Shown one piece after another: positions 1 through 8,043 of a DNA stretch of 52,690 bases. Made by a program: the position numbers and the translations under genes. Source of the DNA: Syntrophus sp. (in: bacteria) (GTDB lineage: Bacteria > Desulfobacterota > Syntrophorhabdia > Syntrophorhabdales > Syntrophorhabdaceae); the NCBI GenBank assembly GCA_013824835.1, contig PNOM01000010.1, forward strand, positions 1-52,690, given 5' to 3'. Position 1 is the stretch's first letter. Each line of letters starts with the position of its first letter. A model generated the notes under the pieces. The model was not told where the DNA came from. It did not search any database and was given only the letters and a program-made list of their open reading frames with translations.

Positions 1-1277
1 CCCTCGCTCTCTTGCAGTTCACGAAGATAAAGCACACTGCTGAGTCCGTCGGACATCCGGCGGGCAATCTCCTTGAAAAGGTGTTTTTCATCATCTGTCC
101 AGATGCGAGGAAATGAACACTGGTGCATACCAAACACCCAGGGTTTTCCTGACTTGGGATAAAGGGGAACAGTCATCTGAGACTGAACACCAAATTGCTC
201 GGCAGTCACTTTGTTAATGGGTTTTTCTGTCCCGGCGGTGTATATCACCGGATCATCGGACTCCATAATTTCCCGCAAATCCTGGGCTAAGTCGGGGGAC
301 ATCGGCACGTCCACATTCAAGACCTGGGCGCCTGGATATTCAGGCCTGCAGATTTCCACGGGTATACGAAACGACGGTGCATCCGGATCGCAAGGATAGA
401 AGAGCCAGGCACGGTCGCAGTCAAAAATAGAAAACACCGCCTTGATTGCATTCCACAGCATCTGCTCAACATCCGTCTCAGACTTGATCGCCTGATCAAC
501 CTGCGCCAGGCTTTCCAGAAAACGATTGTGCGCTTTCCTTTCCTCATCCGCCTGCTTACGTTCGGTGATGTCGCGCCATACAACATACAGAAATTGGGTG
601 CCCCGAATCATTATAGGGGTCAACATTATATCTACTATGAATTGAGTGCCATCCGATTTAAGATGGACCCATTCAAAACGTTGATGTCCTTTACTCATTG
701 CGAGATCAATCAGCTCTTCAGCCTTTTCAGAAGACTTTTTTCCGTCTGGCTGATATTCAGGAGATATATCCCACGGTTTTTTGTTTAAGACCTCATCTTT
801 AGAGGTATATCCAAGGATAGCAACACAGGCAGCATTGCAATCTACAAACCCTTCCCTGACATGTATCAGCACGGGGTCGGTGGAATTTTCGAATAAACGA
901 TTGAAAGTCTCCTCGTTTTCTCGGGAACTCTGCAAAGCCTGTTTGCGACGCGCCGTTAAAAAGCTGACGATTCCCGCAATAACAATAAAAATACCCGCTC
1001 TTGCAAGCGACTGCCAAACAATGCTGCTTTCAGATGTAAAGGCAAGAATCAGAATCAGGTAGAGTATCGAAAGGCAAACTGAATAGACAAAACCTCTGAA
1101 TCTGTAATATAGACAGCTCAGAACAATTGGGATATAAAGGAAATTTTGAAATAAAATAAATATTCCGGAAGAAAGATAATAGAGGCTTACAAGAATAGTT
1201 GCTATTGTTGTGGAAGCTATGAGCAAAATGTGAAGGAGGTTTCTTTGAGTATTTTTTTCCGAATTCACACCCTTCAT
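1..1277 (-). CDS. Membrane PAS-GAF sensor protein, 3' end outside the window
   Basis: An open frame of 425 codons runs from an ATG at 1277 to the left edge with no stop. An AGGAGG stands about nine bases before the ATG. Residues 1-110 hold about four hydrophobic segments, so the N-terminus is a membrane anchor. A PAS domain follows at about 118-235, ending in the usual DITERKQ linker, and then a GAF-like domain at about 245-410, ending in RELQESE. The protein is cut there; a histidine kinase or diguanylate cyclase output domain would be expected next, but it is not in the window. The ligand is unknown. It is transcribed away from the radical SAM gene and has its own upstream inverted repeat. 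Confidence 0.85.
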   Translation of the reverse strand, partial: MKGVNSEKNTQRNLLHILLIASTTIATILVSLYYLSSGIFILFQNFLYIPIVLSCLYYRFRGFVYSVCLSILYLILILAFTSESSIVWQSLARAGIFIVIAGIVSFLTARRKQALQSSRENEETFNRLFENSTDPVLIHVREGFVDCNAACVAILGYTSKDEVLNKKPWDISPEYQPDGKKSSEKAEELIDLAMSKGHQRFEWVHLKSDGTQFIVDIMLTPIMIRGTQFLYVVWRDITERKQADEERKAHNRFLESLAQVDQAIKSETDVEQMLWNAIKAVFSIFDCDRAWLFYPCDPDAPSFRIPVEICRPEYPGAQVLNVDVPMSPDLAQDLREIMESDDPVIYTAGTEKPINKVTAEQFGVQSQMTVPLYPKSGKPWVFGMHQCSFPRIWTDDEKHLFKEIARRMSDGLSSVLYLRELQESE

Positions 1278-1351
1278 GATAAAGACCTCCTGAGAAGTTT
1301 CTTGTCTCAAATGTGTTTCGTTATCATTATTGCATAATCTTTACGGATCTG

Positions 1352-1379
1352 TGAATGAAATATTATTTCAGGTCATTCA
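1352..1379. promoter_or_regulatory. Nested inverted repeat upstream of the sensor gene
   Basis: TGAATGA (1352-1358) pairs with TCATTCA (1373-1379). Inside it TGAAAT (1356-1361) pairs with ATTTCA (1365-1370). The element is 75-100 bases upstream of the sensor start and is AT-rich, so it could be an operator. It has no T-run and does not look like a terminator. No regulator was identified. Confidence 0.35.
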
Positions 1380-1490
1380 TTACAACATGAAAACTGCTAT
1401 AGTGTTTAAAAGGCTGTCTGTGTTTGTTGCAGGAAGAAAATCCAGAGATGGTTCTGTGCAATCCGATAGGTCAAATCCTGACTTCTACAA

Positions 1491-1521
1491 ATGAACATCC
1501 CCGCCAAAAGCGGCGGGGTAT
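1491..1521 (-). repeat. REP-like palindrome, copy 1
   Basis: CCCCGCC (1499-1505) and GGCGGGG (1512-1518) form a 7-bp GC-only stem with a six-base loop. Read on the minus strand, the 31 bases match the copy at 7935-7965 at 24 positions, with shared blocks ATACCCCG, GCTT, GCGGGGA and TTCAT. The element is intergenic, between two minus-strand genes. This behaviour fits a dispersed REP-type element. It could also act as a transcript-stabilising hairpin for the upstream radical SAM message. Confidence 0.6.
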
Positions 1522-1572
1522 CAGGGCAATTGGATTCAACTATGTCCAGCATAAAGCGGGATTGAGCCTTTC

Positions 1573-1596
1573 ACTAACGACTATCGACTAACGACT
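1573..1596 (+). repeat. Heptanucleotide tandem repeat
   Basis: ACTAACG, ACTATCG and ACTAACG follow one another, then ACT, just after the stop codon end of the minus-strand radical SAM gene. The rest of the gene-free stretch 1278-1603 holds only the inverted repeat at 1352 and the palindrome at 1491. A second heptamer array of different sequence lies at 9642-9662. Confidence 0.6.
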
Positions 1597-1603
1597 GCTT
1601 TTC

Positions 1604-2659
1604 TCACTTCCATTCACCTGTCGGAGGCTGGGGGATCTGGCTGGCCATGATGTCCTGTATGTGTTTGTACACCCCATTATCACCATTTTTTTCCAGCTTT
1701 GCTATCTCGGGCCGTATCTGCTTCATTACAGTTTCGTCAGAGACGACATCAATGGGATAATTCATGTAGGAAGTACGGCGGATCAGGGAGTATGCCTGCT
1801 TCTGCTCTTTGGTTAAAGAAAGAAACTTATCGAGCTCGCTCAGCATGTAGGCCTTTTTTTCGTCGAGATATCCGTCGATCTGCATGAGAAGGTTGGGGCT
1901 GTAATCGCCGCAGGAAAAATAACTATGCATCTCGTCGAGGTTTGAGACAAGAAGCCGTATTTCTGCAACCATCTCGTCGTCGTTCATGGGTACAAAGGTC
2001 CCGTCGGCAACCATTTTATTCAACGGGGAGAGAGGATGAAGGGCAAAGGTCCGGACTCTGATAAAATCAGGCCGGACAATATTGAGGAGCCGGGCGGTTT
2101 CAAGGGCATGTTCCTCACTCATGGTACGGCCCCCAACGCCGGGCATGATGTACTCAGAAAGGGAGATACCTGCTTCTTTGACATGTAACCCGCCCTCGAT
2201 TATGTCTTCAGGGGTGATGCCCTTCTTTATCATCTTCAGTACCTTCGCGGAACCGCTCTCCATACCGGCGTGTACCCTTTCCAGGCCTGATTCTTTAAGC
2301 TGTTTCAACTCTTCCACACTCTTTTTCCTCAGTGTAGGGGCGCGGGCATAGCTTGTTATACGGGTGATCGCGGGAAATTTGTCTTTCAGATATTGGATGA
2401 TCTCCAGAAGATCAGCCGTCGGCAGAAGAAGACTGTCCGCATCCTGGAGAAAGGCGGTCTGGACGCGCGTATTATATCCCCCGTATTCCTTTGCCATGCT
2501 GTCGATATCCTTTTTTATCTCGTCCACGGTTCTCTTGGAAAATTTTGTTCCTTTATAGGCAGGGCAAAAAACGCACTGATTCCAGGGGCAGTTCCTTGTT
2601 ACCCTCACAAAAAGGCTGTTTGCTTCGCTCGGTGGCCTGATGACGCCTTGTTCATACAT
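1604..2659 (-). CDS. Radical SAM protein with a CX4CX2C cluster motif
   Basis: This 351-residue protein starts with an ATG preceded by AGAGGAGA. The N-terminal motif NCPWNQCVFC gives C24, C29 and C32, the cysteines that would hold a 4Fe-4S cluster; the spacing is CX4CX2C rather than the usual CX3CX2C. The rest has the length and residues of a radical SAM TIM barrel, including a MPGVGG stretch near residue 173 and conserved VRPDFIRVRTF. It resembles COG1032-type radical SAM proteins without a cobalamin-binding domain. The reaction and substrate are unknown. No partner gene is close: the neighbours are a sensor on one side and a divergent corA on the other. Confidence 0.85.
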   Translation of the reverse strand: MYEQGVIRPPSEANSLFVRVTRNCPWNQCVFCPAYKGTKFSKRTVDEIKKDIDSMAKEYGGYNTRVQTAFLQDADSLLLPTADLLEIIQYLKDKFPAITRITSYARAPTLRKKSVEELKQLKESGLERVHAGMESGSAKVLKMIKKGITPEDIIEGGLHVKEAGISLSEYIMPGVGGRTMSEEHALETARLLNIVRPDFIRVRTFALHPLSPLNKMVADGTFVPMNDDEMVAEIRLLVSNLDEMHSYFSCGDYSPNLLMQIDGYLDEKKAYMLSELDKFLSLTKEQKQAYSLIRRTSYMNYPIDVVSDETVMKQIRPEIAKLEKNGDNGVYKHIQDIMASQIPQPPTGEWK

Positions 2660-2756
2660 AATTATCTCCTCTAAACTTTACATTTATCACAAATATATCC
2701 ATTAATGCCTTGTGATTCAAGTCTTACAAGCAAGAAGGGGGCAGATAAATAATGCT

Positions 2757-2784
2757 TTGAAGGTTTTAAGTCGTGTAGTAGAAT
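2757..2784 (+). promoter_or_regulatory. Candidate sigma-70 promoter for corA
   Basis: TTGAAG (2757-2762) and TAGAAT (2779-2784) are separated by 16 bases and sit 27 bases before the chosen corA start. Both boxes match consensus at four or five of six positions. The call rests on sequence only. Confidence 0.4.
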
Positions 2785-2810
2785 GAGGTAATCTCGTTAT
2801 GGAGGATACA

Positions 2811-3875
2811 ATGACAGGAATTGTAAAGAAACGTTCAGTAAAGACCGGACTTCTTCCAGGAAGTCTTATTCACATCGGAGAGAAGAAGGAGAGTACGGTA
2901 AAGATCAGGTGTTTTGAATATAATGAAGAGCGTTGTGTTGAAAAGAGTTTTGATGACATGAAGGAGTATGAAGCGCCGAAAGATAAGGGATATATCACCT
3001 GGCTCAATGTAAGCGGGGTCCATCAGGTGGAAGCAATTGAGAGGATAGGGGAAATTTTTCATCTTCACCCCCTTCTTCTTGAAGACACCATGAATACGGA
3101 TCAAAGGCCTAAACTTGAGGATTACGGCGATTATCTTTTTATAGTGGCAAAAACAATATCCTTCCATAGGATTGACGAGGCGATTAAGATCGAACAGATC
3201 AGCATTGTCCTTGGGCCGGACTATGTGATCACCTTTGAAGAGGGTGATGGAGATATATTTGATGTTGTCAGGGAGAGGGTCAGTACAGGGAAGGGGCGTA
3301 TAAGAAAGATGGCGGCCGATTACCTTGCCTATTCCCTGATTGATGTTATTGTCGATAATTATTTCACGGCAATGGAGGAGATCGGGGAAAAGATAGAGAC
3401 CCTGGAAGATGAACTGGTGACGACAACAGGACAGACCGCATTAAGGTCCATACAACATTTGAAGAGGGAGATGATTTTTTTACGGAGGTCAATATGGCCT
3501 TTGCGGGAGGTTATGGCCAGCCTCGAAAGGGGGGAGACGTGCTTGATAAGCGAACAGACCCATGTATACATGAGAGACATCTATGATCATGTGATACAGG
3601 TGATGGACAGCGTAGATACCTTTCGTGATATGCTCTCCGGCATGCTCGATATCTACCTTTCCAGTGTAAGCAACAGACTGAATGAGGTGATGAAGGTACT
3701 CACGATCATTGCTACCATATTCATGCCCCTGACCTTTATCGCCGGGGTGTACGGTATGAACTTCAAGTTTATGCCTGAACTGAACTTTCGCTGGGGTTAT
3801 CCGGCAATTCTTCTCCTGATGGCCGGCGTGGCGGTATATATGGTTGAATACTTCAGAAAGAAGAAATGGTTCTGA
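2811..3875 (+). CDS. corA: CorA-family magnesium/cobalt transporter
   Basis: The product is a channel-like divalent cation transporter of the inner membrane, usually a pentamer taking up Mg2+ or Co2+. The large N-terminal part is acidic and soluble, followed by long helices and two membrane segments at the C-terminus. The family signature YGMNF stands at about residue 314, between the two segments, and the protein ends in a lysine-rich FRKKKWF tail, as CorA proteins do. The start at 2811 is preferred to the in-frame ATG at 2799 because GGAGG lies five bases before it; the earlier ATG overlaps that ribosome site. Length is 354 residues, normal for the family. Confidence 0.93.
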   Translation: MTGIVKKRSVKTGLLPGSLIHIGEKKESTVKIRCFEYNEERCVEKSFDDMKEYEAPKDKGYITWLNVSGVHQVEAIERIGEIFHLHPLLLEDTMNTDQRPKLEDYGDYLFIVAKTISFHRIDEAIKIEQISIVLGPDYVITFEEGDGDIFDVVRERVSTGKGRIRKMAADYLAYSLIDVIVDNYFTAMEEIGEKIETLEDELVTTTGQTALRSIQHLKREMIFLRRSIWPLREVMASLERGETCLISEQTHVYMRDIYDHVIQVMDSVDTFRDMLSGMLDIYLSSVSNRLNEVMKVLTIIATIFMPLTFIAGVYGMNFKFMPELNFRWGYPAILLLMAGVAVYMVEYFRKKKWF

Positions 3876-3931
3876 TTCCAATTTGTATAAGGCCCTAACC
3901 ACAGAGAAACTGAAACACTATGGAGTTGTCT

Positions 3932-4813
3932 ATGCATAGTTTCCTGGAACATCATATTGTTGTAACGGTGATAGGTATACTGTTGCACGTCACTTTTCCT
4001 GCCATTGTCTTTGTGATCAGTGCAAATTTTACCTTCAAGGATATCAACAGAGAGCTGAAGAATCCCTGGCTTTTGCGCAAGACCTTTCTTGTGGCCTGTG
4101 TAATCATCCCCCTTGTAACCGCAGGGGTTGTCAAGATCCTTGATGTTCCCCTTCTTATTGGAGGGATTATGCTGATTTCAGCGGTAGCGCCGGGCGATCC
4201 CTTTGATCTTGTGGAGGCAAAAGGCAAAAAGGGAAGCATATCTGCGGCTGTTACCATCATGCCATTCCTGGTTCTGATGATGCCATTGACAGTCCCTATC
4301 TGGTTATGGGTCTTCAGTCAGTGGTTTCCCCTCCACCTGTCAGTTTCACCAGGCAGGCTTTTTGTTGAGGTTGCTCCACTCACGATAGCGCCTCTACTGG
4401 CGGGAATAATACTCCACGAACTATTGCCGTCGTTCACGAAAATCCTTCAGCGCATATTGGAGTGGTTCTTCCGCATTTCGGTCATCATTCTGATCCTTGT
4501 TTTTATCATACCCTCAATAGAAGCCATGGCAAAGTTCAACTTCATCTCCTATGCCGCCATTTTTATCGTCATAACCATATCGCTATTCGTGGGTTACTAT
4601 GCCGGTGGATCGAACCGGAAAGACCGCATCAGCCTGAGTGTTACCTCAGGGCTGGGCAATCTTGCAGTTATATTGCTCGTTGCCCACGTCTGCTACCCAA
4701 AAGTCCATGTGTTATTCACGGTTTTTGCCTATGTCATCGTGAGGTGGGTAGTTTTCATGCTATGGTATCTGTTATTGAGACTCCGACTATTACGACGGGG
4801 TGAATCGCTATAG
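3932..4813 (+). CDS. BASS-fold (bile acid/sodium symporter-like) membrane permease
   Basis: This 293-residue protein is almost wholly hydrophobic, with eight to ten predicted membrane segments. A pattern like LISAVAPGDPFDL around residue 95 and SVTSGLGNLAVILL around residue 245 recalls the two crossover regions of the BASS superfamily, which also includes arsenite and pantothenate carriers. The substrate cannot be told. The start at 3932 has GGAG six bases upstream; an in-frame ATG at 3920 would add four residues but has a poor ribosome site. It lies 56 bases after corA and may be co-transcribed with it. Confidence 0.65.
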   Translation: MHSFLEHHIVVTVIGILLHVTFPAIVFVISANFTFKDINRELKNPWLLRKTFLVACVIIPLVTAGVVKILDVPLLIGGIMLISAVAPGDPFDLVEAKGKKGSISAAVTIMPFLVLMMPLTVPIWLWVFSQWFPLHLSVSPGRLFVEVAPLTIAPLLAGIILHELLPSFTKILQRILEWFFRISVIILILVFIIPSIEAMAKFNFISYAAIFIVITISLFVGYYAGGSNRKDRISLSVTSGLGNLAVILLVAHVCYPKVHVLFTVFAYVIVRWVVFMLWYLLLRLRLLRRGESL

Positions 4814-4830
4814 CGGCAATCAAAATTAGC

Positions 4831-4867
4831 TTTACAAATAGTACTATTAAGAGTATTAATAATAGTA
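4831..4867 (+). promoter_or_regulatory. Promoter with overlapping operator for the toxin-antitoxin pair
   Basis: A -35 box TTTACA (4831-4836) and a -10 box TATTAA (4854-4859) are separated by exactly 17 bases. An inverted repeat TACTATTA (4842-4849) and TAATAGTA (4860-4867) straddles the -10 box, and a 12-bp palindrome AATAGTACTATT occupies 4837-4848. Phd/YefM antitoxins usually repress their own operon by binding such sites, so this is the likely autoregulatory operator. Confidence 0.65.
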
Positions 4868-4928
4868 TGAAAGGATTCAGGCAATTTGCCTGTTGGTTGC
4901 TTTTAGTGTGCGTACACAGGAGGCCAAG

Positions 4929-5186
4929 ATGAGTAATATTATTACCGCCAATGAGCTTAAAACAAAGGGGGTTGCTGCAATAGACAAGGCTACCGATGCT
5001 GGAGATGAAGTTATTATATCCGTGAGAGGCAAGAGTCGTTTTGTCGTTCTTCCTATTGAAAAATACAATTATTTGAGGGAGTGTGAGTTGGAGGCTGCCA
5101 TCCGTGAAACCCGGGATGATCTCACAAAGGGCAATGTGATCAAAGAATCAGTTGAGCAGCATATAAATAGAATAACCCGTGGCTGA
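4929..5186 (+). CDS. Type II antitoxin, Phd/YefM family
   Basis: This 85-residue protein has the N-terminal DNA-binding fold of Phd/YefM antitoxins: a short ITANELK strand-helix start, a GDEVIISVRGKSRFVVLPIEKY core and a charged, probably flexible C-terminal tail that should wrap the toxin. It would neutralise the RelE-like toxin encoded next and repress the operon. The start is the ATG at 4929, with AGGAGG five bases upstream; the longer in-frame start at 4893 has none. Its last eight bases overlap the toxin gene, so translation is coupled. Confidence 0.88.
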   Translation: MSNIITANELKTKGVAAIDKATDAGDEVIISVRGKSRFVVLPIEKYNYLRECELEAAIRETRDDLTKGNVIKESVEQHINRITRG

Positions 5187-5454
5187 AATCATATACACGG
5201 ACGGTTATAACAAAAGGGCCGGGAAATTTCTCAAGAAACACCCCGATATTCTCGGTCAATACGAAAAAACCCTTCGATTGCTTGAGGCTAATCCTCTTCA
5301 TCCTTCCCTGAAACTCCACAAGCTTCAGGGAAGATTATCTGATTTGCATTCAGTTTCCATAAACATAACCTATAGGATTTCAATCTTGTTTATTTTCGAA
5401 CACGACCAGATCGGGCCGGTTGATATTGGAACCCATGATGAAGTCAACTATTAA
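5179..5454 (+). CDS. RelE/StbE-family toxin (mRNA interferase)
   Basis: The 91-residue product has the RelE/YafQ shape: an N-terminal KRAGKFLKKHP helix, a KLHKLQGRLSDLHSVSI strand region with TYRISILF and a C-terminal IGTHDEVNY motif. Members cleave mRNA on the ribosome and are held inactive by the antitoxin. It starts at a GTG inside the end of the antitoxin gene (eight-base overlap). The stop is ten bases from the convergent DUF362 gene. Nothing suggests inactivation, so the pair looks intact. Confidence 0.88.
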   Translation: MAEIIYTDGYNKRAGKFLKKHPDILGQYEKTLRLLEANPLHPSLKLHKLQGRLSDLHSVSINITYRISILFIFEHDQIGPVDIGTHDEVNY

Positions 5455-5463
5455 AGGGGCTTG

Positions 5464-6567
5464 CTAAATCTTCACCAGCGTGTATGCCCTTTCCCCAAGC
5501 CCTATCTTTTCTCCATGGGAAAGCTGGACGCTCCAGTCTATCCTTGGAAATAGGGCATGCCATTTATCCTCTCCTGCCCCGAGGCATGTCTTAATAGCTG
5601 AATGGGGCATTGATGCCTCGCTGTTTACCATATCGCATGACGCGGCATCTATGGCTACAGGATCGGTTGATGCGAGGATGCCGATATCACGGACAATCGG
5701 TGTGTCGCTATGGGGGTAACAGTCGCAAGCTGGACTGATCTGCATTAGGAAATTGAGGAAGACCACCCTCTTTTCTTTCCCTTTTAAGGCACCGAAGGCG
5801 TACTCTACCATCTTTTTCTGGAAGATGTCGGGTGATTCGTTCCATTGAATCTCGATTGCCTTGTGAGGACAGACAAGGATGCACTCCCCGCAGCCGATAC
5901 ATTTTCCCCCGTTGATAGATGCTTTCTTCTCAGTCATGGCGATTGCCTGGGCAGGGCAGTATTCGAGACAGAATCTGCACCCCTTGCAGTTTGCAATATT
6001 TACTTTCGGGGCTACGGTGCTGTGCTGGATCAGCTTTCCTTCTCTTGTAGCGCATCCCATACCTACATTTTTAAGGGCTCCTCCGAAACCTGTAATTTCA
6101 TGGGCCTTGAAATGGGTCACCACGATCATGCTGTCTGCATCGAGAATCTCTTTGGCGATGTGAACTTCTTTGAGTGCTTCCCCGTCAATGGCAATCCTTC
6201 CGCCACCTGACCCCCGGAGACCGTCTGCAATGATGAGGGGCGCGCCTGTGCATGAATAGTCGAAGCCGTTCATTATGGCAGTAGTGAGGTGGCTTACCGA
6301 ATCACTCCGTGAACCTGTATACAGGGTATTGGTATCTGTAAGGAAAGGTTTCCCTCCCGCTCTTTTTACCTTGTCCACAATGATCCTTAAAAATACCGGG
6401 CGCATATAGGCGGTATTGCCATATTCGCCAAAATGAAGCTTTATTGCCGTGAGGTCATTCTTCTTAATTCTTGTATCTATTTTGGTTCTATTGAGTAGAT
6501 CTTCAATTTTATTGAAAAGGTTTCTTTTTAACGATGTCCTTAAATCCGTGAAGTACACCTTTGACAT
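5464..6567 (-). CDS. DUF362 protein with two 4Fe-4S ferredoxin motifs
   Basis: This 367-residue protein has a DUF362 domain interrupted by a ferredoxin insert at about residues 190-245. The two cluster motifs are CKGCRFCLEYCP and CIGCGECILVCP, each able to hold a 4Fe-4S cluster. The rest includes the conserved THFKAHEITGFGGALKNVGMGC stretch and an ASTDPVAIDAAS stretch near the end, both typical of the family. Such proteins occur widely in anaerobes and are thought to be cytoplasmic electron carriers or redox enzymes, but the reaction is not established. The start ATG has AAGGAGG seven bases upstream. It is divergent from the acyl-CoA dehydrogenase gene. Confidence 0.85.
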   Translation of the reverse strand: MSKVYFTDLRTSLKRNLFNKIEDLLNRTKIDTRIKKNDLTAIKLHFGEYGNTAYMRPVFLRIIVDKVKRAGGKPFLTDTNTLYTGSRSDSVSHLTTAIMNGFDYSCTGAPLIIADGLRGSGGGRIAIDGEALKEVHIAKEILDADSMIVVTHFKAHEITGFGGALKNVGMGCATREGKLIQHSTVAPKVNIANCKGCRFCLEYCPAQAIAMTEKKASINGGKCIGCGECILVCPHKAIEIQWNESPDIFQKKMVEYAFGALKGKEKRVVFLNFLMQISPACDCYPHSDTPIVRDIGILASTDPVAIDAASCDMVNSEASMPHSAIKTCLGAGEDKWHALFPRIDWSVQLSHGEKIGLGERAYTLVKI

Positions 6568-6599
6568 AACGCCTCCTTTTTTGTTTTATTTGTTAAAAA

Positions 6600-6629
6600 A
6601 TTATGTTAGGAATAAACGTATTTTGTCAA
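6600..6629 (-). promoter_or_regulatory. Sigma-70 promoter for the DUF362 gene
   Basis: On the minus strand TTGACA (complement of 6624-6629) and CATAAT (complement of 6600-6605) are 18 bases apart, about 33 bases before the start codon. The -35 box is a perfect consensus. It lies within the 81-base divergent spacer, so its use may affect the acyl-CoA dehydrogenase gene, for which no equally good promoter was seen. Confidence 0.6.
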
Positions 6630-6648
6630 CACAAAGGAGGCCGGTGGC

Positions 6649-7827
6649 ATGTTAAATCTTTCAGAAAAGCACACGATGATTCAGAAAATTGCTGAGAAAC
6701 TGGCAAAAGAAAAAGTTGCCCCCAGGGCAAAGGAAATTGACGCGACAGGCGCTTTTCCGTGGGATCTTGTGGACATTTACAAGAAACACGGTTTTTTATA
6801 CATGATGCTTCCTGAACGTTTCGGGGGGCTTGACGGTGATATTACCTCCCTGTGTCTTGTGATTGAAGAATTGGCAAAAGTGTCGGGGGCATCATCGTTG
6901 ATACCTCTTGCCCACAATGTAGGATTGATGCCTGTTATGGTAGCAGGTAACGAAGACCAGAAGGAGTATATTTACAGCAAGATTGCCGAGCCGGACAAGA
7001 ATTACATCGTAGCATTTGCCCTTACGGAGCCTGAAGGGGGATCAGATGCATCTCATATGAGAACAACTGCTGTAAGGGATGGAGAATACTACTATCTCAA
7101 CGGAAAAAAATCGATGATCACCAATGGCGCAAATGCACAGATCTATACTGTGTTCGCATCAACGAACTCCAAGGCAAGAACGAAAGGCATCTCGGCATTC
7201 TATGTTGAGAAGGACTACCCTGGTGTTATCATAGGAAAGAGTGAAGACAAGATGGGAATGATAGGCTCTGATATCACGGAGCTTATTTTTGATAATGTGA
7301 GGCTGACAAAGGATAATCTCCTTGGCAAAGAAGGGGATGGCTGGGATATAGCCATGAGTACCCTGAATCTTTCGAGACCCGCGGTGGGTGCGCAGGCAGT
7401 GGGAATAGCGCAAGGGGCGCTTGACTTTGCCGTGGAGTACGCTTGGAAGCGGGTGCAGTTCGGACAGAAACTGGCAGATTTTGAAGGGATTCAGTTTATG
7501 GTGGCTGACATGGCTACAGGGACTGAAGCGGCCCGCGCCCTTGTATATGACGCAGCACACCTTCTCGATATGAAAGTTTACGAACGAGATAAAATGAGCG
7601 CCATAGGGGTGGACAAATTATCAGCTATGGCAAAGGTCTACTCTGCTGACGTGGCCATGAAGGTAACCACAGACGCTGTACAGATCCTTGGCGGGTATGG
7701 GTATACGAAGGAGTATCCTGTGGAGCGGATGATGAGGGATGCAAAGGCCACTCAGATCTACGAAGGCACAAACCAGGTCCAGAGAATAGTAATTGCACGG
7801 GATATATTCAGAAGATTTATGGCCTGA
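6649..7827 (+). CDS. Acyl-CoA dehydrogenase (short-chain/butyryl type)
   Basis: This FAD enzyme introduces a trans-2 double bond into acyl-CoA and passes electrons to an electron-transfer flavoprotein. The 392-residue sequence has the family layout: an N-terminal helical domain, the FALTEPEGGSDA motif near residue 125, a middle beta domain, and the C-terminal helical domain with the GGYGYTKEYPVERMMRDAKATQIYEGTNQ signature. The glutamate of YEGT, at about residue 372, matches the catalytic base of short-chain dehydrogenases. AAAGGAGG lies eight bases before the ATG. No ETF, thiolase or hydratase gene is next to it, so the substrate is not fixed by context. Confidence 0.92.
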   Translation: MLNLSEKHTMIQKIAEKLAKEKVAPRAKEIDATGAFPWDLVDIYKKHGFLYMMLPERFGGLDGDITSLCLVIEELAKVSGASSLIPLAHNVGLMPVMVAGNEDQKEYIYSKIAEPDKNYIVAFALTEPEGGSDASHMRTTAVRDGEYYYLNGKKSMITNGANAQIYTVFASTNSKARTKGISAFYVEKDYPGVIIGKSEDKMGMIGSDITELIFDNVRLTKDNLLGKEGDGWDIAMSTLNLSRPAVGAQAVGIAQGALDFAVEYAWKRVQFGQKLADFEGIQFMVADMATGTEAARALVYDAAHLLDMKVYERDKMSAIGVDKLSAMAKVYSADVAMKVTTDAVQILGGYGYTKEYPVERMMRDAKATQIYEGTNQVQRIVIARDIFRRFMA

Positions 7828-7934
7828 TCCGAGGTTAGGCCGGATATCCAGCGTTTATTGAGAATTACAAAATATCCGCTTTTTCCCATTCAGTATGCGA
7901 TATGCCGATAGCCATAAAGTATTCAATCGTAATG

Positions 7935-7965
7935 ATACCCCGTTGCTTGCAGCGGGGAGTTTCAT
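7935..7965 (+). repeat. REP-like palindrome, copy 2
   Basis: CCCCGTTGC (7938-7946) pairs with GCAGCGGGG (7949-7957) in a nine-pair hairpin (one T-G pair) with a two-base loop. It shares 24 of 31 positions with copy 1 read on the opposite strand. It lies in the 445-base gene-free stretch 7828-8272, which otherwise holds only the inverted half copy at 8044 and a weak promoter. Confidence 0.6.
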
Positions 7966-8043
7966 ACCACGATTTTTCAAGAAATCGCAGATAGTTTCCG
8001 AAATGAACTACCACGTGGCAAGTTGCGGGACAAACGTCTCAAA

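Noticed and set aside
528..1062. Plus-strand open frames over the sensor region
   Set aside because: They overlap a longer minus-strand frame with clear membrane, PAS and GAF domains and a good ribosome site, so they are shadows.
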